Of a DNA stretch of 64,000 nt, positions 8,128-19,353 are shown piece by piece (position 1 is the stretch's first letter; the number at the start of each line of letters is the position of its first letter). Position numbers and translations under genes: made by a program. Source of the stretch: Ensifer sp. IC3342 (GTDB lineage: Bacteria; Pseudomonadota; Alphaproteobacteria; Rhizobiales; Rhizobiaceae); the NCBI RefSeq assembly GCF_020193655.1, contig NZ_JADYVE010000007.1, positions 124,001-188,000 of the forward strand, in the 5' to 3' direction. The notes beneath the pieces are model-generated. The model had not been told where the DNA came from. It saw nothing but the letters and a program-made list of their open reading frames with translations, and made no database searches.

Positions 8128-9300
8128 TTAATCCGCCTGTTCGACGCCCAGGACGGCGAGAAAATTGCGCATCCGCGCCGCCGCGAGGTCCGGCTTGTCG
8201 AGCACATTGGCGCGATCGGCGAGGCGGAAGATGTCGGCGTAGTGCAGGAGCCCGCGGGCGGATTGCAGGCCGGCCGGCAGGGTGAAGTGGCGCTGGTGGC
8301 CGTTCAGCCAGGCGAGGAAGACGACGCCGGCCTTGTAGTATTGCGTCGGCGCCTCGAAGATCTTGCGCGACAAGGGCACGGTCGGCTCGATCACGCCGCG
8401 GAAGGTGGTGAGATCGCCATCTGCCAAGGCGGCGAGCGCCTTCGAAGCCGAGGGCGCCACGGCGTCGAAGATGCCGAGCAGCGCGTGACTGTATTTCTGG
8501 CCGTCCCCTTCGATCAGTTCCGCGTAGTTGAAATCGTCGCCGGTGAAGCAGAGCACGCCCTCCGGAAGGCCATTGCGCAGCGCCAGTTCCTTGGCATTGT
8601 CGAGCAACGATATCTTGATGCCTTCGACCTTGGTGCTGTTGTCGGAGATGATCGATAGCACGGTTTCCAGCGCTTCCTCGAAATTCTCCGATCCCCAGTA
8701 TCCCTTTAGCTGCGGGTCGAACATGTCGCCAAGCCAGTGCAGCACGACCTTGTCCTTGGCCTGGCGCAGGATATGGCCGTAGACACGGCGGTAGTCGTCG
8801 GCCGATCGTGCAATGCGGGCCAGAGCACGGCTCGCCATCATGATCGCCCGACCGCCCTCACCCTCCACGAAGCCGATCTGCTCCTCATAGGCGGAAATGA
8901 CATCCTCGATCGAGCGCGCCGCGTCTGGAAAAAGATGGTCGGTGCCGGCGCCGCAGGCGAGATCGGCGCCCGGAACGCTCTTCGCCTCGGCAAGCGAACG
9001 GTGGACTAGCTCCTGCGCGTCGGCCCAAGCAAGACCCATGCCGCGCTGCGCGGTGTCCATCGCCTCGGCGATGCGGAAGCCGAGGCTCCAGAGGTGATGG
9101 CGAAAGGCCATCGTCGCTTCCCAGTCGATCGCCGGCCCTCCCCAAGGATCGCTGTCGCGCAGCGGATCGGAAACGACATGCGCGGCCGCATAGGCGATGC
9201 GGTTGAAGGTCGGGACCTTTGCGGGCCGGGCGATCGGCGTTCCCTGGAGCTGGTAGTGTTCGAGCGAGCCGTCTTGGCGCGGCAGGAGCAGGCTGGTCAT
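8128..9300 (-). CDS. DUF993 family protein, dihydrodipicolinate synthase-like TIM barrel
   Basis: A 390-residue cytoplasmic protein recognised as the DUF993 group, distantly related to dihydrodipicolinate synthase/N-acetylneuraminate lyase class I aldolases. Its function is not established. Residues 60-330 look like a TIM barrel, with the conserved stretches LACGAGTDHL (about 115) and VEGIKISLLDNAKE (about 230), where the Lys after GI is the likely Schiff-base residue by analogy with the DapA family. The start at 9300 has GAGGAGG ten bases upstream. It diverges from the LacI gene at 9614, and a LacI-type operator sits in its probable promoter. The context with a Gfo/Idh dehydrogenase suggests it cleaves or dehydrates a keto-sugar acid intermediate; that is inference. 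Confidence 0.8.
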   Translation of the reverse strand: MTSLLLPRQDGSLEHYQLQGTPIARPAKVPTFNRIAYAAAHVVSDPLRDSDPWGGPAIDWEATMAFRHHLWSLGFRIAEAMDTAQRGMGLAWADAQELVHRSLAEAKSVPGADLACGAGTDHLFPDAARSIEDVISAYEEQIGFVEGEGGRAIMMASRALARIARSADDYRRVYGHILRQAKDKVVLHWLGDMFDPQLKGYWGSENFEEALETVLSIISDNSTKVEGIKISLLDNAKELALRNGLPEGVLCFTGDDFNYAELIEGDGQKYSHALLGIFDAVAPSASKALAALADGDLTTFRGVIEPTVPLSRKIFEAPTQYYKAGVVFLAWLNGHQRHFTLPAGLQSARGLLHYADIFRLADRANVLDKPDLAAARMRNFLAVLGVEQAD

Positions 9301-9330
9301 GGGCGTGAATCCTCCTCAGGTTTGCGCCAT

Positions 9331-9359
9331 GGAATAATTTAGAACGTTCCAAATATCAA
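9331..9359 (-). promoter_or_regulatory. Probable promoter of the DUF993 gene with embedded LacI operator
   Basis: On the minus strand, TTGATA (-35, at 9354-9359) and TATTCC (-10, at 9331-9336) are 17 bases apart. The spacer holds the palindrome TTTGGAACGTTCTAAA (9338-9353), one mismatch from perfect, matching the operator in front of the LacI gene at 9556-9571. Confidence 0.6.
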
Positions 9360-9546
9360 CATCGAAATCGTGCGCGACATCTGATTGCTATCGGTTTAAA
9401 TCTCATCGGCGATCCTGCGCTATACACGTGACGGTGGTCGTTGTGCAACTTAATCCACGGAAAACATGATAGTATTTCCGCTTACGATCGTGCTGACCGG
9501 TCCCCCGGAGACAAGCGTGGGCCGGCAAAAATGTGAAAAAGAGCCT

Positions 9547-9576
9547 CTTGACGAGATTGGAACGTTCCAATTATTA
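9547..9576 (+). promoter_or_regulatory. Promoter of the LacI-Gfo operon with operator in its spacer
   Basis: A consensus CTTGAC -35 box (9547-9552) is followed after 17-18 bases by an AT-rich -10 (ATTATTA, 9570-9576). The perfect 16-base palindrome ATTGGAACGTTCCAAT (9556-9571) fills the spacer, the classic place for repression by a LacI-family protein. This suggests autoregulation. Confidence 0.7.
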
Positions 9577-9613
9577 GTATGAGAGAGATGAAATGCCGGT
9601 CGGGAGGAAATTG

Positions 9614-11655
<2,042 letters not shown>

Positions 11656-11660
11656 ATTCC

Positions 11661-13274
11661 ATGAACAAACATATTTCACCGGCGGAAGCGGCAGCCCTGA
11701 TACCGGACGGCGCAGTCGTCTCGGTCTCCTCCTCGAGCGGCCTCGGCTGCCCGGACCTGACGCTGAAGGCGATCGGCGATCGTTTCGACGCGACCGGCCA
11801 CCCGCGTGACCTGACGACGCTGCATCCGATCGCAGCCGGCGACATGAGTGGGATCAAGGGCGTCGACTACATCGCCAAGAAAGGCTTGCTGAAAAAGATC
11901 ATCGGCGGATCTTATCCCTCCGGCCCGTCGAGCTCCGAGCCGCCGCTGATCTGGCAGATGATCGGCGCCAACGAGGTGGCGGCCTACAACATTCCTTCCG
12001 GCATTCTCTTCGATATGCATCGCGAGGCGGCGGCGAAACGTCCGGGTGTCATGACCAAGGTTGGGCTCGATACCTTCGTCGACCCGTCGCGCGAGGGCTG
12101 TGCCATGAACGCGTCCGCCGCGGCGGAACCTGTCGTGAAGAAGGTCGCCTTCGAGGGCGAGGACTGGCTTTATTTCAAGGCGATCGCGCCTCAAGTGGCG
12201 ATCATTCGGGCGACGACGGCGGACGAGCGCGGCAACCTGACCTACGAGCATGAGGGCGCCTATCTCGGCGGGTTGGATCAGGCGCTCGCCGCCCGCAACA
12301 ACGGCGGTATCGTGATTGCCCAGGTCAAACGCATCACCAAGGAAGGCTCGCTGAAGCCTCATGACGTGCGCGTGCCGGGCGTGCTGGTCGACTACGTGGT
12401 CGTCGATCCGGATCAGAAGCAGACGACGCAGACACTTTACGATCCCGCCATTTCCGGCGAGATCTTTCGCCCGCTCGACAGCTTCCGCGTTCCCGAATTC
12501 AGCATTCAGAAGGTGATCGCCCGCCGCGTGGCGCAGGAGCTCGAAACGGGGAGTGCGGTCAATCTCGGTTTCGGTATCTCCGCCAATGTGCCGCGCATCC
12601 TGTTGGAGGAGGGCCTGCATGGCGCAGTCACCTGGGTGATCGAGCAGGGGGCGGTTGGAGGCGTGCCGCTCCTCGACTTCGCCTTTGGTTGCGCGTCGAA
12701 TGCCGACGCCTTCATGCCGTCACCCTACCAATTCACCTATTTCCAGGGCGCGGGCTTCGATGCCTCGCTGCTCTCGTTCCTGGAAATAGACCGCACCGGT
12801 TCGGTCAACGTATCGAAGCTCAGCTTCCGGCCGCACGTGACGGCGGGCGCCGGCGGCTTCGTCGACATCACAGCGCGGGCGAAGAAGATCGTCTTCTCCG
12901 GCATGTTCAACGCCGGTGCGAAACTCTCGGTCGCCGACGGCAGGCTTGTCATCGAAAGGGAAGGCAAGCTGAAGAAACTCGTCAATGCGGTCGAGCACGT
13001 CACCTTCTCCGGCCGCCGCGCGATCGAGCAGGGGCAGGACGTCACCTATGTGACCGAGCGCTCCGTGATGAAGCTGACGCCTGACGGCATCGTGCTCACC
13101 GAAATCGCGCCCGGCGCGGACCTGCAGGAACATATCCTCGACCAGTCGGAGTTTCCGCTGATCGTGTCCGATCAGCTGAAGGTGATGGATAGCGCGCTAT
13201 TCAACGAAGCGCCGCTCGGTCTGACGCTGCCCGCGAAGGCCGCGCGGAAGGCTGCGGGAGGCGCGCATGGCTGA
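11661..13274 (+). CDS. Acetyl-CoA hydrolase/CoA-transferase family protein
   Basis: A 537-residue class I CoA-transferase of the acetyl-CoA hydrolase/succinyl-CoA:acetate and propionyl-CoA:succinate transferase group. It moves CoA between small acids. The C-terminal half has the family segment LHGAVTWVIEQGAVGGVPLLDFAFG (about 318-342); the Glu in WVIEQGAVGG is the likely catalytic residue by family analogy. The start at ATG 11661 follows the Gfo/Idh stop by 5 bases; the frame is open earlier but overlaps that gene. It overlaps the enoyl-CoA hydratase gene by 8 bases. The operon context suggests that the sugar-derived pathway ends in a short organic acid that is activated to a CoA thioester. 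Confidence 0.87.
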   Translation: MNKHISPAEAAALIPDGAVVSVSSSSGLGCPDLTLKAIGDRFDATGHPRDLTTLHPIAAGDMSGIKGVDYIAKKGLLKKIIGGSYPSGPSSSEPPLIWQMIGANEVAAYNIPSGILFDMHREAAAKRPGVMTKVGLDTFVDPSREGCAMNASAAAEPVVKKVAFEGEDWLYFKAIAPQVAIIRATTADERGNLTYEHEGAYLGGLDQALAARNNGGIVIAQVKRITKEGSLKPHDVRVPGVLVDYVVVDPDQKQTTQTLYDPAISGEIFRPLDSFRVPEFSIQKVIARRVAQELETGSAVNLGFGISANVPRILLEEGLHGAVTWVIEQGAVGGVPLLDFAFGCASNADAFMPSPYQFTYFQGAGFDASLLSFLEIDRTGSVNVSKLSFRPHVTAGAGGFVDITARAKKIVFSGMFNAGAKLSVADGRLVIEREGKLKKLVNAVEHVTFSGRRAIEQGQDVTYVTERSVMKLTPDGIVLTEIAPGADLQEHILDQSEFPLIVSDQLKVMDSALFNEAPLGLTLPAKAARKAAGGAHG

Positions 13275-14046
13275 CGAACGCATTCGAATCGAGGTCGAAG
13301 GCGTGGTCGCCATCATGACCGTGTCGAGGCCCGAAAAACTCAATGCCTTCGACATCGATATGCTGAAGGCGCTTGCTTCCGCTTGCGATACGGTCGAGGC
13401 GAACCGCGATGTGCGCGTCGCGATCCTTACCGGCGAGGGCAAGGCCTTTTCCGCTGGCGGCGACATCAAGGCCTGGGGTGGCATGGATGCGGCCGAATTC
13501 GGCCATGATTGGGTGCGCTTCGGCCATCGCGTCTTCGAGCGGCTGGCGACGCTCCGCATGCCGGTGATTGCGGCGCTCAACGGTCACGCGCTTGGCGGTG
13601 GGCTGGAACTGGCAGCGGCCGCGGATATCCGCATAGCCGAAAAACAGGTGAAGATCGGCCTTCCCGAAACGAGCCTCGGCATGGTGCCCGGCTGGTCTGG
13701 CACGCAGCGCCTGGTCTCCCGCTTCGGTGCGCAGATCGTGCGGCGCATGGTGCTCGGCGGCGAGATGTTCTCCGCAGAGGAGGCGAGGGCAGGAGGGCTG
13801 GTCGATGCCGTGGTCGAGACCGGCACCGTCATGCAGGCATCGCGGGACTATGCCGCGCGCATCGCGAGCCGCGGACCGGCGGCGCTCGAAATATCGAAAC
13901 TGATGATCGCCTCGGCGAACGGCGAGGACAAGGGCGCCGCGGTCGAGGCGCTCGGCTCGATCCTCGTCGCCAAGACCGGCGATCTCAAGGAGGGCGTCGC
14001 AGCCTTCAGCGAAAAACGCGAAGCGCGTTTCAAGGGAGAATGGTGA
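13267..14046 (+). CDS. Enoyl-CoA hydratase/isomerase (crotonase) family protein
   Basis: A 259-residue crotonase-fold enzyme. The two oxyanion-hole segments are visible: GKAFSAGGDIKAW (about 58-70) and the ALNGHALGGGLELAAAADIRIA segment (about 100-120). The position of the first catalytic Glu is not clear from inspection; a PETSLGMVPGWSGTQRL segment (about 135-152) carries the usual second Glu region. The ATG overlaps the CoA-transferase end by 8 bases and its TGA overlaps the next ATG, so translation is coupled. It probably hydrates, dehydrates or hydrolyses the CoA ester made by the neighbouring transferase. Confidence 0.88.
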   Translation: MADERIRIEVEGVVAIMTVSRPEKLNAFDIDMLKALASACDTVEANRDVRVAILTGEGKAFSAGGDIKAWGGMDAAEFGHDWVRFGHRVFERLATLRMPVIAALNGHALGGGLELAAAADIRIAEKQVKIGLPETSLGMVPGWSGTQRLVSRFGAQIVRRMVLGGEMFSAEEARAGGLVDAVVETGTVMQASRDYAARIASRGPAALEISKLMIASANGEDKGAAVEALGSILVAKTGDLKEGVAAFSEKREARFKGEW

Positions 14047-15554
14047 TGACGGTTTTGGTGAAACCCAAGGCGCTCGGCGATTACAAGATTCGCGAACTCC
14101 GGATGCTGATCGACGGCAAGTGGGTCGATGGCGCCGAAGGCCGAACGATCGAGCGCGTGGCGCCCGGCCATGGCGTGACCGTCAGCCGCTACCAGGCGGC
14201 GACGAAGATCGATGCCGAACGCGCGATCGCGGCGGCAAGGCGCGCTTTCGACGATGGTCCCTGGCCGCGCATGACTGCGTCGGAGCGCTCCTTGATTCTG
14301 TTGCGCGCCGCCGACATGATCGCCGCGCGCGCGGATGAACTCGCCTTTCTCGATGCGATTGAATCCGGCAAGCCGATCAGCCAGGCCAAGGGCGAATTGG
14401 CAGGTGCCGCCGATATCTGGCGCTATGCCGCAGCACTCGCCCGTGATCTTTCCGGTGAAAGCTACAATACGCTCGGCGACGGTACGCTCGGCGTCGTGCT
14501 TCGCGAGGCGATCGGCGTCGTGTCGATCATCACTCCCTGGAACTTCCCGTTCCTGATCGTCAGCCAGAAGCTGCCGTTCGCGCTTGCTGCCGGCTGCACG
14601 ACGGTGGTGAAGCCGTCGGAGCTCACCTCGGGCTCGACGCTCATTCTAGGTGAAATTCTCGAGGCGGCGGGTGTTCCGGCCGGCGTCGTCAATATCATCG
14701 TCGGCACGGGTCCGGAGGCCGGTGCGCCGCTGACAAGCCATCCGGACGTCGACATGGTCTCGTTTACGGGCTCGACCGGTATCGGCCGGCTGACCATGGC
14801 GAACGCCGCCCAGACCCTGAAAAAGGTCTCGCTCGAACTCGGCGGCAAGAACCCGCAGATTGTCTTTCCGGACGCCAACCTCGACGAGTTCATCGATGCC
14901 GCCGTATTCGGCGCCTACTTCAACGCCGGCGAATGCTGCAATGCGGGCTCCCGGCTGATTCTCCATCGCGATATCGCGGACGAGGTAACGGCGCGCATCG
15001 CTAGGCTCTCGGCCAAGGTGAAGGTCGGCGATCCCCTTGATCCCGAAACACAGGTGGGGGCGATCATCACGCCACAGCATCTTGAAAAGATTGCCGGCTA
15101 TGTTTCTTCGGCCTCCGGCGATGGCGCGACTGTCGCTCATGGCGGTGCGGCACTCGACCTCGGCATGGGACAGTTCATGGCGCCGACCATCCTCTCTTCC
15201 GTCAGGCCGGAAATGGCGGTCGCCCGCGAAGAGGTGTTCGGCCCGGTTCTGTCCGTCCTCACCTTCGAGACGACGGAGGAGGCGATCCGCATTGCCAACT
15301 CCATCGACTACGGGCTTTCGGCCGGCGTCTGGAGCCGCGCTTTCGATACGTGTCTCACCGTCGGAAGGCGCGTGCGCGCCGGCACGATCTGGATGAATAC
15401 CTTCATGGACGGCGCATCGGAACTGCCCTTCGGCGGCTACCGGCAGTCAGGCCTCGGCCGAGAACTCGGGCGCCATGCGGTCGAGGATTACACCGAGACC
15501 AAGACGCTCAACATGCACATCGGCCAGCGTACCACCTGGTGGATGCCGCGCTGA
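14046..15554 (+). CDS. NAD(P)-dependent aldehyde dehydrogenase
   Basis: A 502-residue aldehyde dehydrogenase superfamily member that oxidises an aldehyde to the acid. The catalytic Glu is in LELGGKNPQIV (about 265) and the catalytic Cys in NAGECCNAGSRL (about 300); the NAD site runs through TPWNFPFLIVSQKLPFALAAGC and FTGSTGIG. The ATG at 14046 overlaps the preceding TGA (TGATG). It is the last gene of the LacI operon. No terminator is seen in the 99 bases to the convergent LacI gene at 15654. The likely substrate is the aldehyde released by the pathway's aldolase step, an inference from context. Confidence 0.92.
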   Translation: MTVLVKPKALGDYKIRELRMLIDGKWVDGAEGRTIERVAPGHGVTVSRYQAATKIDAERAIAAARRAFDDGPWPRMTASERSLILLRAADMIAARADELAFLDAIESGKPISQAKGELAGAADIWRYAAALARDLSGESYNTLGDGTLGVVLREAIGVVSIITPWNFPFLIVSQKLPFALAAGCTTVVKPSELTSGSTLILGEILEAAGVPAGVVNIIVGTGPEAGAPLTSHPDVDMVSFTGSTGIGRLTMANAAQTLKKVSLELGGKNPQIVFPDANLDEFIDAAVFGAYFNAGECCNAGSRLILHRDIADEVTARIARLSAKVKVGDPLDPETQVGAIITPQHLEKIAGYVSSASGDGATVAHGGAALDLGMGQFMAPTILSSVRPEMAVAREEVFGPVLSVLTFETTEEAIRIANSIDYGLSAGVWSRAFDTCLTVGRRVRAGTIWMNTFMDGASELPFGGYRQSGLGRELGRHAVEDYTETKTLNMHIGQRTTWWMPR

Positions 15555-15653
15555 GGCGGACTGGGAGGGGAGTCAAACATGCAGACGCGGACGGCAAGCG
15601 CGGAGAGGATCGGGAGGCGATTTTCGCACCCGCTCCGGCCTGTTGCGCCGGGT

Positions 15654-16724
15654 TCAGTCTGCAACGCTCGCCGGTTGCGTCTCGAAGGGAAGCTCGGGGT
15701 TCAGCAGCAACTGCAGTTCGTTGATGTCGGTGCTGCCGGCAATGCGGCGCAGGAGGATGCGCCCCATGTGCTCGCCGGTCGCAGTCAGGTCCTCGTAGAT
15801 CGTGTCGACCCGCGGCTGGATCGCGCCCAACAGCTGCGACGTCTGCTTGGCGACGATGTCATATTCGAGCCCAAGTGTGAGGCCGCAGTCGGTCATTCCG
15901 GTGATCGTCGCGAGCGCGCAAACCTCGCCGCCACAGGTGAAGCCGTCCGGCGGGTCATTCTCGGCGTAACGGCGGCGGATGCGGTCGCGGATCGCGCCCG
16001 CCGGGCTGTCGAGATCGATGTCGGAAAGGATTTCATAGGCGCAGCCGGCCTCGCGCACTGCAGTCATGAAGCCGTGCTGGATATGGCCGGCAAAGGTGTA
16101 GCCCGCGGGTCCGCTGATCAGCGCCAGTCTGCGCCGCCCCTTGGCGATCAGCCGACGCGTCGCTTCGTAGGCGAAGGTGAAATTGTCGTAGTCGACGAAG
16201 GGATGCGCCGTCGCGAGCTCGGTGCGGCCGTGCGTGACAAAAGGGAAGCCGTTTTCGGAGAGCAGCATGACCCGCGGATCGAGCGGCTCCGTGCGCGAGA
16301 AGATCAAGCCGTCCGCCATGCTGTTGCGGATGATGTAGTTGATCGCATCGATGTTCGCCGTGTTCAGAAAATTCGGCATGACGATCAGGTGATACGCCGT
16401 GCCTTGAAGCGCCTTGGCGATGCCGGCCATGACGGAGGTCCCGTATCCGAGGATTTCCTCGTGCGGTTCGAGCAGAACCGCGATCACATTGGTGCGGCCG
16501 GTTTTCAGGCGCTGGGCGGCGCGGTCCGGCGAGTAACCGATATCGAGGGCCACCTGGCGAACACGGTTGCGCGTCTCGATCGAGATCTGCGGGGCGTTGG
16601 CGAGCGCCCGCGACACCGTCGTGACGGCAAGGCCGGTAATGTCGGCAATGGTGCGCAGGGTCGGCTTGCCGCGACTGTTTGCCGGGCTGTTGCCGGAACT
16701 GACGGGTTTGGAGCGAGAGGCCAA
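15654..16724 (-). CDS. LacI-family regulator of the sugar ABC operon (AglR-like)
   Basis: A LacI/GalR repressor of about 356 residues. The helix-turn-helix (PTLRTIADITGLAVTTVSRALANAPQIS) begins around residue 21 and the effector domain follows. Neither plausible start is ATG. TTG at 16724 is preferred because GGAAGGA precedes it; TTG at 16784 would add 20 residues and has no ribosome site. The family resembles alpha-glucoside and related sugar repressors. It is divergent from the binding-protein gene at 17057. Two sites sharing the 12-mer AACGTTTTAAAT lie in between, one at its own start region and one on the -10 of the transporter promoter. It likely represses the ABC transporter operon and itself. 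Confidence 0.9.
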   Translation of the reverse strand: MASRSKPVSSGNSPANSRGKPTLRTIADITGLAVTTVSRALANAPQISIETRNRVRQVALDIGYSPDRAAQRLKTGRTNVIAVLLEPHEEILGYGTSVMAGIAKALQGTAYHLIVMPNFLNTANIDAINYIIRNSMADGLIFSRTEPLDPRVMLLSENGFPFVTHGRTELATAHPFVDYDNFTFAYEATRRLIAKGRRRLALISGPAGYTFAGHIQHGFMTAVREAGCAYEILSDIDLDSPAGAIRDRIRRRYAENDPPDGFTCGGEVCALATITGMTDCGLTLGLEYDIVAKQTSQLLGAIQPRVDTIYEDLTATGEHMGRILLRRIAGSTDINELQLLLNPELPFETQPASVAD

Positions 16725-17056
16725 GGGTTCCTTCCTGCGAGCGATCAAAGCCGGTTTTGTAACGTGACGCGAACCATTAGGCAATCGTATGATGAAAACG
16801 TTTTAAATGGGCGAAAGGAGGCGGATCTGTTGCGTTGCACCATGTGGGCGATGCCGTATAATCCTGCAAATTCAGACGGTTTAGGTGGCGCAGCGTCTGG
16901 AAGGCCCTGTGCGCTTGACTTGATGGTATTTGTAACGTTTTAAATTGGCCGGGCGGCGCACGCCGCAGGCCCATTGCAGTCCGACGAAGAACGGGCGGCA
17001 TCCAAATAGAGCGGGAGGAGATTCCGCTTCGGTAACTTGCAAACGGGAGGATAACG
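16725..17056. promoter_or_regulatory. Divergent control region with two LacI-type operators
   Basis: This 332-base gap holds operator O1 at 16791-16808 and operator O2 at 16928-16945. Both end in AACGTTTTAAAT, and O2 has ATTT as its left arm. A CTTGAC -35 box at 16914-16919 is spaced 17-18 bases from a GTTTTAA -10 that lies inside O2, so repressor binding would block the ABC promoter. O1 covers the start region of the LacI gene. The centre-to-centre distance is 137 bases. Confidence 0.7.
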
Positions 17057-18301
17057 ATGCGCAAGTTGATGACGACGACGACTGTTGCAGCACTGATATT
17101 GGCGGCGACGGCCGTGCGCGCAGCAGAGAACGTGGAAGTGTTGCACTGGTGGACGTCCGGTGGCGAGGCTGCGGCACTCGACGTTCTGAAAAAGGACCTG
17201 GAAGCCAAGGGCATCGGCTGGACCGACATGCCGGTTGCCGGCGGTGGCGGCACGGAAGCCATGACTGTACTTCGCGCCCGCGTCACCTCCGGTAACGCTC
17301 CGACGGCGGTGCAGATGCTCGGCTTCGACATTCTCGACTGGGCCAAGGAAGGCGCACTCGGCAACCTCGACGACGTTGCCGCCAAGGAAGGCTGGGACAA
17401 GGTCGTTCCATCAGCGCTGCAGCAATTCTCGAAATATGACGGCCACTGGATCGCCGCCCCGGTTAACGTCCATTCGACGAATTGGGTCTGGATCAACAAG
17501 GCCGCCCTCGACAAGGCCGGCGGCAAGGAGCCGACGAACTGGGACGAGCTGATCGCGCTGCTCGACAAGTTCAAGGAGCAGGGCATCACGCCGGTCGCTC
17601 ACGGTGGCCAGCCCTGGCAGGATGCGACGATCTTCGATGCCGTCGTTCTCTCGCTCGGCAACGATTTCTACAAGCAGGCCTTCATCGATCTCGACCCGGC
17701 AGCGCTCGGCGGTGACAAGATGAAGGAAGCCTTCGACCGCATGACGAAGCTACGCTCCTATGTCGACGACAACTTCTCCGGCCGCGACTGGAATCTCGCT
17801 TCGGCAATGGTCATCGAGAACAAGGCCGGCCTGCAGTTCATGGGCGACTGGGCGAAGGGCGAATTCCTGAAGGCGAAGAAGGTGCCGGGTACCGATTTCG
17901 TCTGCATCCGCTTCCCGGGAACTCAAGGGTCCGTCACCTTCAACTCCGACCAGTTCGCGATGTTCAAGGTTTCGGATGACAAGGTCCCGGCCCAGCTGCA
18001 GATGGCGTCCGCCATCGAAAGCCCGACCTTCCAGTCGGCCTTCAACGTTGTCAAGGGATCCGTTCCGGCCCGTACCGACGTTCCGGATACCGACTTCGAC
18101 GCTTGCGGCAAGAAGGGGATCAAGGACCTCGCCGAAGCCAACTCCAACGGCACGCTCTACGGCTCCATGGCCCACGGCCATGCCAACCCGGCCGCCGTCA
18201 AGAACGCGATTTACGACGTCGTGACCCGCCAGTTCAACGGCGAGCTCAGCTCGGAAGACGCGGTGAAGGAACTTGCCGCTGCGGTCGAGGCCGCGAAGTA
18301 G
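17057..18301 (+). CDS. Sugar ABC transporter substrate-binding protein
   Basis: A 414-residue periplasmic binding protein of the carbohydrate uptake family 1 (CUT1). The signal peptide is residues 1-22 (MRKL followed by a hydrophobic stretch ending in AVRAAE). The mature start [16 protein letters not shown] and the [15 protein letters not shown] stretch closely resemble glucose/mannose-type binding proteins (GtsA-like); the specificity is inferred from similarity only. GGGAGGA precedes the ATG. It is the first gene of the operon with two permeases, an ATPase, a GMC oxidoreductase and an SDR. A palindromic repeat separates it from the permeases. Confidence 0.92.
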   Translation: MRKLMTTTTVAALILAATAVRAAENVEVLHWWTSGGEAAALDVLKKDLEAKGIGWTDMPVAGGGGTEAMTVLRARVTSGNAPTAVQMLGFDILDWAKEGALGNLDDVAAKEGWDKVVPSALQQFSKYDGHWIAAPVNVHSTNWVWINKAALDKAGGKEPTNWDELIALLDKFKEQGITPVAHGGQPWQDATIFDAVVLSLGNDFYKQAFIDLDPAALGGDKMKEAFDRMTKLRSYVDDNFSGRDWNLASAMVIENKAGLQFMGDWAKGEFLKAKKVPGTDFVCIRFPGTQGSVTFNSDQFAMFKVSDDKVPAQLQMASAIESPTFQSAFNVVKGSVPARTDVPDTDFDACGKKGIKDLAEANSNGTLYGSMAHGHANPAAVKNAIYDVVTRQFNGELSSEDAVKELAAAVEAAK

Positions 18302-18323
18302 GCGGAGGGACGAGGGAGCAAAA

Positions 18324-18439
18324 GCCCCTCACCCTTACCTTACCCTCTCCCCGCTGGCGGGGAGAGGGGACGGAGACGCTGCGGCATATCCCTTCTCCCC
18401 GCAGGCGGGGAGAAGGTGCCGGCAGGCGGATGAGGGGCT
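18324..18439. repeat. RIME-like palindromic element inside the ABC operon
   Basis: About 116 bases bounded by CCCCTCA and TGAGGGG. It contains two strong hairpins, CCCTCTCCCCGC/GCGGGGAGAGGG and CCTTCTCCCCGC/GCGGGGAGAAGG. The same modules occur at 29125-29265, 46440-46549 and 60848-61011. It resembles the Rhizobium intergenic mosaic elements (RIME). It sits between the binding-protein gene and the first permease. Confidence 0.85.
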
Positions 18440-18474
18440 CGCCCCTCCTTACGAACGATACGGTGGTAACAAAC

Positions 18475-19353
18475 ATGGATAGCCGCACCCGGCTGCAGGA
18501 GCTTTTGCCCAAGCTCGTGCTCGCCCCCAGCTTTCTTATCGTCCTGGTGTTCGTCTATGGCTTCATAGCCTATACCGGCTTCCTCTCGATGACGGACAGC
18601 AAGATGCTGCCGTCCTACAATTTCGTCGGCCTGTTGAATTACAGCCGGCTCTGGGCCTTGCCGCACTGGTGGCGGGCGGTCAGCAATCTCGCGATCTTCG
18701 CGTCGCTCTATATCATCATCTGCTCCGCGTTGGGTCTCGCGCTCGCCATCCTGCTCGATCAGAAGATCCGGGCGGAAGGGTTTCTTCGGCCTATCTATCT
18801 TTATCCGATGGCGCTTTCCTTCATCGTGACGGGCACGGCGTGGAAGTGGTTCCTCGATCCGGGTATCGGGCTCGAGAACACCATGCATCTCTGGGGTTGG
18901 GAGAGCTTTTCCTTCAACTGGATCAAGGACCGCAACTACGCGATCTACTGCGTCGTCATCGCCGCCGTCTGGCAATCGACCGGCTTCATCATGGCGATGT
19001 TCCTCGCTGGCCTGCGCGGCGTCGACAATGAGATCATCAAGGCGGCGCAAATCGACGGGGCGACGACCATGACCATCTATCGTCGCATCATCATTCCGCT
19101 GATGCGGCCGGTCTTCCTTTCGGCCTTCGTCGTGCTCGCCCACCTCGCGATCAAGGCCTATGACCTGATCATCGCCCTGACGGGAGGCGGCCCGGGGCAG
19201 GCGACCGAACTGCCGGCGACCTTCATGTATTCCTACACCTTTACCCGCAACCAGATGGGCATCGGCGCATCCTCGGCGATCATCATGCTGGTCATGATCT
19301 TCTCGATCATCATTCCCTACCTCTATTCCGAAATCCGGGGAGGAAAACGCTGA
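18475..19353 (+). CDS. Sugar ABC transporter permease (MalF-type)
   Basis: A 292-residue inner-membrane permease of a CUT1 importer. Six hydrophobic segments are visible, beginning LVLAPSFLIVLVFVYGFIAYTGFLSM. The EAA-like loop that contacts the ATPase is at about 185-205 (NEIIKAAQIDGATTMTIYRRIIIPLM). The frame is open from 18103, but the coding part starts at ATG 18475, after the repeat; the ribosome site is weak. It overlaps the second permease by one base (TGATG). Low translation relative to the binding protein would fit normal ABC stoichiometry. Confidence 0.92.
   Translation: MDSRTRLQELLPKLVLAPSFLIVLVFVYGFIAYTGFLSMTDSKMLPSYNFVGLLNYSRLWALPHWWRAVSNLAIFASLYIIICSALGLALAILLDQKIRAEGFLRPIYLYPMALSFIVTGTAWKWFLDPGIGLENTMHLWGWESFSFNWIKDRNYAIYCVVIAAVWQSTGFIMAMFLAGLRGVDNEIIKAAQIDGATTMTIYRRIIIPLMRPVFLSAFVVLAHLAIKAYDLIIALTGGGPGQATELPATFMYSYTFTRNQMGIGASSAIIMLVMIFSIIIPYLYSEIRGGKR

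Larger units (their letters stand above)
9301..9613. other. Divergent regulatory region between the DUF993 and LacI genes
   Basis: This 313-base gap has no coding frame. It carries two matching AACGTT-core palindromes, 218 bases apart, one in each divergent promoter. That spacing could allow looping by a tetrameric LacI-family protein. Between them (about 9360-9540) the sequence is AT-richer with no further feature recognised. Confidence 0.6.
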
